A stretch of 5,457 nt of DNA, taken from positions 1 through 5,457 of the forward strand of contig JAATGX010000279.1 of the NCBI GenBank assembly GCA_015688915.1. Direction: 5' to 3'. The translations under genes and the position numbers were made by a program. The notes under the pieces are model-generated. The model saw only the letters and a program-made list of their open reading frames with translations, had not been told where the DNA came from and searched no databases. Origin of the DNA: Desulfuromonadales bacterium. GTDB taxonomy: Bacteria; Desulfobacterota; Desulfuromonadia; Geobacterales; Pseudopelobacteraceae. Below, in pieces: positions 1 through 4,301 of this stretch (the stretch's first letter is position 1; the number at the start of each line of letters is the position of its first letter).

Positions 1-474
1 GGATTCGACGGCGACCACCTCTCCCAGGCTACCACGCTCACCTTCAACGACTGTGGCCGCTTCCAGGACCGCTGGACCTGGCTCAAGGCCGATCCCGCCT
101 CACCCTCGGTGTTCACCAGGGGGATCGAAAAAGGGATCTACCTGCCCATACGCCACGGGGAAGGGAAGTTTGTCTGTAATACGGATGCCACCCTGGAACG
201 CATCGAGAGCGAACACCTGGCGGTGCTGAAATACTCCGGCCCGGACTATGGCAAGCCGACCATGGAATTCCCCTTGAACCCCAACGGCTCCCAAAACGCC
301 ATCGCCGGCCTGTGCGATCCGACCGGGCGGCTCATGGGTCTGATGCCCCATCCCGAGGCATTCGTCCACTACACCCAGCATCCCCGGTGGACAAGGGAAC
401 AGTTACCGGAGGAGGGGGATGGGCTGGTCCTGTTCAAAAACGCGGCGGAGTATGCGAGGAAAAACCTAGTATAA
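1..474 (+). CDS. purQ: Phosphoribosylformylglycinamidine synthase, glutaminase subunit PurQ (C-terminal part)
   Basis: The reading frame is open from base 1 and ends at TAA 472-474, so only the last 157 codons are present. PurQ is the class I glutamine amidotransferase subunit that releases ammonia from glutamine for PurL, which converts FGAR to FGAM in cytosolic purine synthesis. The visible part has the FNDCGRFQDRWTWL stretch, the LPIRHGEGKF segment of PurQ glutaminases, and the LMPHPE motif (visible codons 117-119), which carries the catalytic His and Glu of the Cys-His-Glu triad. The nucleophilic Cys lies upstream, outside the window. The tail after HPE (FVHYTQHPRW and about 25 more residues) resembles stand-alone PurQ proteins of roughly 270 residues rather than the C-terminus of the large fused PurL of gammaproteobacteria. 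It lies just upstream of purF on the same strand. Identification is firm; upstream linkage to purL cannot be seen. Confidence 0.93.
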   Translation, partial: GFDGDHLSQATTLTFNDCGRFQDRWTWLKADPASPSVFTRGIEKGIYLPIRHGEGKFVCNTDATLERIESEHLAVLKYSGPDYGKPTMEFPLNPNGSQNAIAGLCDPTGRLMGLMPHPEAFVHYTQHPRWTREQLPEEGDGLVLFKNAAEYARKNLV

Positions 475-632
475 AATCTGCCGCAAAGAGGCGGAGACAC
501 GGAGAAAATTCGTTGCAGATCAAACCGGGACCCCATAACTGTCCAATTATTTGGTTGTTTTATGGATGGTTTTAGTCCCGGAGTATCCCAACAGATCTTT
601 ATCTCGGTGTCTCTGTGTCGTTGTTGCAAAAT
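473..632. repeat. Imperfect palindromic (REP/MITE-like) intergenic element between purQ and purF
   Basis: This fills nearly the whole gap between the two genes. Arms at 480-505 and 602-627 are inverted copies matching at 19 of 26 positions by hand count; the core GAGACACGGAGA (494-505) against TCTCGGTGTCTC (602-613) matches 11 of 12. Nested inside are an exact 7-bp pair CCGGGAC (525-531)/GTCCCGG (575-581), then CCATAA (533-538)/TTATGG (560-565), then CCAA (543-546)/TTGG (551-554) around a TTAT loop, so the stretch could form one long cruciform or RNA hairpin. AAAAT occurs at 473-477 and 628-632, just outside the arms, and may be a 5-bp target duplication; the left copy overlaps the purQ stop codon. 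From memory only, similar GGAGACACGGAGAAAA-type arms are scattered in intergenic DNA of Geobacter-like and other genomes. No coding sequence is credible inside it. Confidence 0.7.
525..581 (+). other. Inner hairpin of the purQ-purF palindrome, possible attenuator or transcript-stability structure
   Basis: Transcribed in the purF direction, CCGGGAC/GTCCCGG forms a 7-bp stem enclosing a second bulged stem (CCATAA/TTATGG) and a short apical CCAA/TTGG stem with a four-base loop. The descending arm is not followed by a U-run, so it is not a classical intrinsic terminator. It could still reduce read-through from purQ or protect an RNA 3' end. The structure is seen in the sequence; any regulatory role is inference. 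Confidence 0.35.
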
Positions 633-636
633 GGAG
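633..636 (+). promoter_or_regulatory. Ribosome binding site of purF (decides the start)
   Basis: GGAG lies 9 nt before ATG 646. The in-frame ATGs at 562 and 631 lack a comparable site, which favours 646. The site begins immediately after the right arm of the palindrome. Confidence 0.6.
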
Positions 637-645
637 CCCTTATTC

Positions 646-2073
646 ATGAATTTCAACCGGCCACACGAAGAATGCGGCGTTTTCGGCATCTACAACCATC
701 CCGAAGCGGCCAACCTGACCTACCTCGGCCTTTACGCCCTGCAACACCGCGGCCAGGAAAGCTGCGGCATCGTCTCCTCCGACGGCACCACCCTGCACGC
801 CCATAAGCGGATGGGGCTGGTGGCCGACGTGTTCGGCAACCAGGAGGTCTTCAAGAAACTGCCCGGCCGCTCGGCCATCGGCCATGTGCGCTATTCCACG
901 GCCGGGGCCTCGGTGGAGAAGAACGTCCAGCCGATCATGGTGGACTACTCCCGCGGCTCCATCGCCGTGGCCCACAACGGCAACCTGGTCAACGCCCACC
1001 TGCTCAAGGCCGAGCTCGAGGCCTATGGTTCCATCTTCCAGACCACCATGGACACGGAGATCATCATCCACCTCCTGGCCATCTCCCGCACCAATTCACT
1101 GGTGGATCGCATCGTGGATGCCTTGAACCGCATCAAGGGGGCCTACTGTCTGCTCTTCCTGACCGAAAGCCGCATGATCGCCGTGCGCGACCCCAACGGT
1201 TTTCGGCCGTTGTGCCTGGGCAAGCTGGGCGATGCCTGGGTGGTGGCCTCGGAGAGTTGCGCCCTGGACCTGATCGAGGCGGAGTTCATCCGCGAGATCG
1301 AACCGGGCGAGATGGTCATCTGCACCAAGGACGGCAAGATAAAATCCCTGTTCCCCTTCAAGCAGATCGATCCGACCCCCTGCATCTTCGAGTTCGTCTA
1401 CTTTGCCCGGCCCGACTCCTATATCTTCGGCAAGAACGTGTACCTGGCCCGCAAGGAACTGGGGCGGCAACTGGCCCGGGAATACCGGGTGGACGCCGAT
1501 GTGGTCATTGCGGTGCCCGACTCGGGCGTGCCGGCCGCCATGGGCTATGCCGAGGAGGCGGGCATCCCCTTTGAACTGGGATTGATCCGCAACCATTACG
1601 TGGGCCGGACCTTTATCGAGCCGGCCCAGTCCATCCGCCACTTCGGGGTCAAGATCAAACTCAACCCGGTGCGGGAGATCCTCAAGGACAAGCGGGTGGT
1701 GGTGATCGACGACTCCATCGTGCGGGGCACCACGTCGCGCAAGATCGTCAAGATGGTGCGCAACGCCGGGGCCAGGGAGGTGCACATGCGCATCTCGTCC
1801 CCCCCCACCAGCTACCCCTGCTACTACGGCATCGACACCCCGAACCGCAAGGAGTTGATCTCCTCCTCCCATACCGTGGAAGAGATTTGCCGTTATATCA
1901 CCGCCGACACCCTGGGCTACCTGTCGGAAGAGGGGCTGGTGAAATCGGTGGGGGTGGGCAACACCAATTTCTGCAAGGCCTGCTTTGCCGGGGAATACCC
2001 GGTTGCATTCCCCAAACCTGCGCAAAAGCCGCAGATGGGACTATTCGAGGAGGAGTACAACGAGCATGACTGA
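646..2073 (+). CDS. purF: Amidophosphoribosyltransferase (glutamine PRPP amidotransferase), Fe-S type
   Basis: It catalyses the first committed step of de novo purine synthesis: PRPP plus glutamine gives 5-phosphoribosylamine. The 475 residues match the usual length of the Bacillus-type enzyme. The N-terminus MNFNRPHEE precedes Cys10-GVFG, so a nine-residue propeptide would be removed to expose the catalytic N-terminal Cys of this Ntn-hydrolase. LQHRGQESCG follows in the glutaminase domain. The C-terminal phosphoribosyltransferase domain carries the PRPP loop VVVIDDSIVRGTT (residues 351-363). Cys246, Cys392, Cys443 and Cys446 (the last two as CKAC) sit where Bacillus-type PurF binds its 4Fe-4S cluster, so an oxygen-sensitive cluster is likely. 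I chose ATG 646 because it has GGAG upstream and gives a normal propeptide; ATG 562 would add 28 residues read from the intergenic repeat. The 3' end overlaps pyrE by 8 nt. Feedback inhibition by purine nucleotides is expected from the family. Confidence 0.97.
   Translation: MNFNRPHEECGVFGIYNHPEAANLTYLGLYALQHRGQESCGIVSSDGTTLHAHKRMGLVADVFGNQEVFKKLPGRSAIGHVRYSTAGASVEKNVQPIMVDYSRGSIAVAHNGNLVNAHLLKAELEAYGSIFQTTMDTEIIIHLLAISRTNSLVDRIVDALNRIKGAYCLLFLTESRMIAVRDPNGFRPLCLGKLGDAWVVASESCALDLIEAEFIREIEPGEMVICTKDGKIKSLFPFKQIDPTPCIFEFVYFARPDSYIFGKNVYLARKELGRQLAREYRVDADVVIAVPDSGVPAAMGYAEEAGIPFELGLIRNHYVGRTFIEPAQSIRHFGVKIKLNPVREILKDKRVVVIDDSIVRGTTSRKIVKMVRNAGAREVHMRISSPPTSYPCYYGIDTPNRKELISSSHTVEEICRYITADTLGYLSEEGLVKSVGVGNTNFCKACFAGEYPVAFPKPAQKPQMGLFEEEYNEHD
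2048..2055 (+). promoter_or_regulatory. Ribosome binding site of pyrE inside the purF 3' end
   Basis: AGGAGGAG lies inside the last codons of purF and ends 10 nt before ATG 2066. It is a strong Shine-Dalgarno match and supports ATG 2066 over the earlier in-frame ATG at 1985, which lies deep inside purF. Confidence 0.6.
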
Positions 2074-2614
2074 CAGGGACCGACTGAAACGGATCATCTT
2101 GGAGCTGTCCTATGAAAAGCGGCTGGTCAAGCTGGCTTCGGGACGCGAGAGCGATTTCTACTTTGACGGCAAACAGACCACCCTGCACGCCGAAGGCGGC
2201 TTCCTGGTGGGCAAGCTTTTTTATGAAGCCATCAAGGATGTTGCAGGGGTGCAGGCCGTAGGCGGCATCACCCTGGGGGCCGATCCGATCGCCACCGCAA
2301 CCTCCATCGCGGCCCATCTGGCCGGCCGGAACATGCACGCCTTCATCATCCGCAAGGAGCCCAAGGGGCACGGCACCGGCCAATGGCTGGAAGGGCGCAA
2401 GAACCTTCCCCCCGGCACCGGGGTGGTGATCGTGGAGGACGTGGTCACCACCGGCGGCTCCTCCATGAAAGCGGTGCGCCGGGCCGAGGAGGAAGGGCTG
2501 AAGGTGCTCGGCATCGTCACCCTGGTGGACCGGGAAGAGGGTGGCCGGGAGAATATCGAGGCCGAAGGATACTGGCTGAAGGCGATTTTCACAAAATCCG
2601 AACTGGTAGGTTGA
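2066..2614 (+). CDS. pyrE: Orotate phosphoribosyltransferase
   Basis: It joins orotate to PRPP to form OMP, the fifth step of de novo UMP synthesis. At 182 residues it has the short length of the bacterial OPRT group. Visible motifs are the early FYFDGKQTTL segment that binds orotate and phosphate, GGITLGADPIA near residues 67-77, the mobile catalytic loop RKEPKGHG (residues 96-103, with Lys97, Lys100 and His102 as the usual functional residues), and the PRPP loop VVIVEDVVTTGGSS (120-133). The start ATG overlaps the end of purF (ATGACTGA), and the stop TGA shares its last base with the tlyA ATG, so translation is probably coupled on both sides. Adjacency to purF places two PRPP-consuming enzymes, one purine and one pyrimidine, under common expression. 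OMP would go to PyrF, which is not in this window. Confidence 0.96.
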   Translation: MTDRDRLKRIILELSYEKRLVKLASGRESDFYFDGKQTTLHAEGGFLVGKLFYEAIKDVAGVQAVGGITLGADPIATATSIAAHLAGRNMHAFIIRKEPKGHGTGQWLEGRKNLPPGTGVVIVEDVVTTGGSSMKAVRRAEEEGLKVLGIVTLVDREEGGRENIEAEGYWLKAIFTKSELVG

Positions 2615-3720
2615 TGGCGGAAAAACAGCGCCTCGACAAACTGCTGGTGGAACGGGGGCTGGCTCCCTCCCGGGAAAAGGCCCAGGCCCTGATCATGGCC
2701 GGTCAGGTGGTGGTAGGGGAGCATGCCGTCGACAAGGCCGGCCAGCAGGTGTCTGCCGACGCGGATATCCGCATCAAGGGGGAAACGCTGCCCTACGTGA
2801 GCCGGGGCGGCCTGAAATTGAAAAAGGCCTTGGACGAGTTCGGCATCGATGTAACCGGACTCGTGGTCTTGGACGTGGGGGCCTCCACCGGCGGTTTTAC
2901 CGATTGCCTGCTGCAGGCCGGGGCTGCCCGCGTAGTTGCGGTGGATGTCGGCTACGGCCAACTGGCCTGGAAGCTCCAGCAGGACCCGCGCGTGGTCAGC
3001 ATGGAAAAGACCAACATCCGCCACCTGACGCCGGAGCAGTTGGACGATGTTCCGGAACTGGCGGTGATCGACGCCTCCTTTATCTCGCTCTCCAAGGTGC
3101 TGCCCGCCACGGTGGCGCTGGCCAAACCGGGGGGCAGGATCATCGCCCTGATCAAGCCGCAATTCGAGGTGGGCAGGAGAGAGGTCGGCAAAGGGGGCAT
3201 CGTGCGGGACCCGGCGGCCCACGAAAAGGCCATCGAAGGGGTCAGGAAGGTTGCCGGTGACTTGGGATTGAGCGTGGCCGGCCTGTGCGATTCGCCCATC
3301 ACCGGGGCCGACGGCAACCGGGAATTCCTGATCCTGCTGCATGTGCCGGAAAACGGTTCAAAGGAGATCGAGATGGAAGAAAGCTGCATCTTCTGCAAGA
3401 TCATTCGCGGAGAGATTCCGTCGAAGAAGGTCTTTGAAGACGAGGACCTGCTCGTTATCGAGGATATTACTCCGCAAGCGCCGATCCACCTGCTGTTCAT
3501 CCCGAAACGGCATGTGGTCAACTGCCTCGATATGACCGGGCAGGATGAGGCGAAGGTCGGCCACGTCTTCCGGAAAGCGGGGGAGATCGCCCGTCTGAAA
3601 GGGGTGGCAGACTCCGGTTTCCGCCTGGTGCAGAACAATGGCGCCGGTGCCGGCCAATCGATATCTCATATCCATTTTCACCTGCTGGCCGGGCGTGAAT
3701 TCACCTGGCCTCCGGGGTAG
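2614..3720 (+). CDS. tlyA: TlyA-type rRNA 2'-O-methyltransferase fused in frame to a HIT/Hint-type protein
   Basis: One uninterrupted frame of 368 residues encodes two complete proteins. Residues 1-60 form an S4-like RNA-binding domain (RLDKLLVERGLAPSREKA). About 61-248 is the FtsJ/RrmJ-like SAM methyltransferase domain, with YVSRGGLKLKKAL, the SAM loop DVGASTGGF (87-95), and the catalytic tetrad Lys68, Asp153 (VIDASFISL), Lys181 (LIKPQFEVG) and Glu237 (ADGNREFL). This domain ends where stand-alone TlyA proteins normally end. TlyA methylates the 2'-OH of a cytidine in 23S rRNA, and in some species also in 16S rRNA. After a linker of about six residues (near SKEIE), Met254 begins a complete HIT domain with CIFCKI (258-263) and the HIHFH triad (352-356). 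The start is ATG 2614, coupled to the pyrE TGA; no strong Shine-Dalgarno is seen there. Loss of one stop codon by a point change, or a base error, would explain the joining. The family assignments are firm; that the fused protein exists in the cell is uncertain. Confidence 0.85.
   Translation: MAEKQRLDKLLVERGLAPSREKAQALIMAGQVVVGEHAVDKAGQQVSADADIRIKGETLPYVSRGGLKLKKALDEFGIDVTGLVVLDVGASTGGFTDCLLQAGAARVVAVDVGYGQLAWKLQQDPRVVSMEKTNIRHLTPEQLDDVPELAVIDASFISLSKVLPATVALAKPGGRIIALIKPQFEVGRREVGKGGIVRDPAAHEKAIEGVRKVAGDLGLSVAGLCDSPITGADGNREFLILLHVPENGSKEIEMEESCIFCKIIRGEIPSKKVFEDEDLLVIEDITPQAPIHLLFIPKRHVVNCLDMTGQDEAKVGHVFRKAGEIARLKGVADSGFRLVQNNGAGAGQSISHIHFHLLAGREFTWPPG
3361..3366 (+). promoter_or_regulatory. 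Internal ribosome binding site for the HIT part
   Basis: AAGGAG lies 6 nt before ATG 3373, inside the continuous tlyA-HIT frame. This near-ideal spacing suggests that the HIT protein was, or still is, started independently. It is stronger than anything in front of tlyA itself. Confidence 0.55.
3373..3720 (+). CDS. HIT family (Hint-type) nucleotide hydrolase, possible independent translation product
   Basis: If translation starts at ATG 3373 this is a 115-residue protein, the usual size for Hint proteins. It begins MEESCIFCKIIRGEIPSKKV, typical of the family, with a CxxC that may bind zinc in some members. The centre has DITPQAPIHLLFIPKRHV, and the C-terminal half has GQSISHIHFHLL, the HIT signature with alternating histidines; His101 of this product (His354 of the fusion) would be the nucleophile that is transiently nucleotidylated. 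The last residues WPPG are also those I recall for human HINT1, supporting the Hint branch over Fhit or GalT. Family members hydrolyse nucleoside phosphoramidates and aminoacyl-adenylates in the cytosol; the physiological substrate is usually unknown. It shares its frame with tlyA upstream without a stop codon, so it may exist as a free protein, as the C-terminal domain of a fusion, or both. Confidence 0.75.
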   Translation: MEESCIFCKIIRGEIPSKKVFEDEDLLVIEDITPQAPIHLLFIPKRHVVNCLDMTGQDEAKVGHVFRKAGEIARLKGVADSGFRLVQNNGAGAGQSISHIHFHLLAGREFTWPPG

Positions 3721-3724
3721 GGGA
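3720..3724 (+). promoter_or_regulatory. Ribosome binding site of the DUF4124 gene
   Basis: GGGGA starts at the last base of the preceding TAG stop and ends 7 nt before ATG 3732. This supports ATG 3732 over the later in-frame Met codons of the signal peptide (Met4, Met8, Met9). Confidence 0.45.
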
Positions 3725-3731
3725 CCGGACA

Positions 3732-4265
3732 ATGAGGCTGATGCTCACTATCATGATGGCGCTGTTATGGGCCATGCCGCTTATGCTTATGGCCGAAACC
3801 TATTCCTGGGTCGACGGCCAGGGTACGGTCAACTTTACCGATGATTATTCGCAGGTTCCCCGGAAATACCGCACCAAGGTGAAGCGGCTCGATACCACGG
3901 ACGAGCAGCCGGCTCCGACGTCACACGAACCGGAAGCCGGTACGGCTAACCAGTCACCGCAACCGCAGGGTGGAGGGAATGTCGTGCCGCCTGACGCCGG
4001 CAGCGACGCATACGGCGGCCGGAAAGCCGGGGTCTGGCAACAGGAATTCAGGGCGCGGGGCCTTGAACTCAAGCGGTTGGAACAGCAACTCGTCAACCTG
4101 GAGGCATTGATCAAAAATCCGGTGGGGATCCCGCGGGAACGTCTCTCCGGACTCTCACAAGAGTTCAAGGATACGCAAAGGCAGTATAACGAGGCATTGA
4201 AACGCTATAACGAGTTTAACGACGAAGCCAACAAGGCAGGGTTGCCGGCCGAATTCAGGAAGTAG
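3732..4265 (+). CDS. Secreted DUF4124-domain protein with C-terminal coiled coil
   Basis: The 177-residue product begins with a Sec-type signal peptide: Arg2, a hydrophobic Met/Leu-rich core, and a likely cleavage after LMA (residues 19-21). The mature part starts ETYSWVDGQGTVNFTDDYSQVP (about 22-43), the Tyr-x-Trp-x-Asp ... Phe-x-Asp pattern of DUF4124, a short domain common at the N-terminus of proteobacterial envelope proteins and without a known function. Residues about 55-100 are rich in Pro, Gln, Gly, Ser and Thr and are probably disordered. The rest is charged and likely helical: LELKRLEQQLVNLEAL, then a second helix with repeated YNE units (QYNEALKRYNEFNDEAN), suggesting a coiled coil. 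There is no lipobox Cys, so it is probably a soluble periplasmic or loosely envelope-bound protein. It starts 11 nt after the HIT stop and is likely the last gene of the transcript. Its link to the nucleotide and rRNA genes is not evident. Confidence 0.8.
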   Translation: MRLMLTIMMALLWAMPLMLMAETYSWVDGQGTVNFTDDYSQVPRKYRTKVKRLDTTDEQPAPTSHEPEAGTANQSPQPQGGGNVVPPDAGSDAYGGRKAGVWQQEFRARGLELKRLEQQLVNLEALIKNPVGIPRERLSGLSQEFKDTQRQYNEALKRYNEFNDEANKAGLPAEFRK

Positions 4266-4301
4266 CCCCACTGCCGGGACACCACACATCAAAAGGCCGC
4301 T
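4266..4301. other. Short convergent gap without a clear terminator
   Basis: These 36 bp separate the stop codons of two convergent genes. The only inverted repeat seen is AAAG (4292-4295)/CTTT (4300-4303) with loop GCCG, which reaches into the last codon of the - strand gene. It is too short to be a convincing intrinsic terminator on either strand, so transcripts may overlap here or end by a factor-dependent route. Confidence 0.4.

Noticed and set aside
513..539. Possible sigma-70 promoter: TTGCAG (513-518) and CATAAC (534-539)
   Set aside because: The spacer is only 15 nt and the -10 box is a weak match; the bases are also explained as parts of the palindrome.
1096..2025. Long open frame on the - strand opposite purF (309 codons)
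   Set aside because: Its composition (Gly, His, Val and Asp rich, with no recognisable motif) is that of the antisense of a GC-rich gene. It lies wholly opposite purF, which has all its family motifs.
2383..2613. Upstream extension of the TlyA frame to an ATG at 2383
   Set aside because: The extra 77 codons overlap pyrE in another frame and show no domain. ATG 2614 gives the usual TlyA N-terminus and is coupled to the pyrE stop.
2221..3342. Open frame on the - strand opposite pyrE and tlyA (373 codons)
   Set aside because: It is antisense to two well-identified genes, has no recognisable domain, and reflects the codon bias of the + strand genes.
3340..3375. Frameshift as the cause of the TlyA-HIT joining
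   Set aside because: Both domains are in the same frame and intact up to the junction, so no indel is needed. Loss of a stop by one substitution is the simpler alternative to a true fusion.
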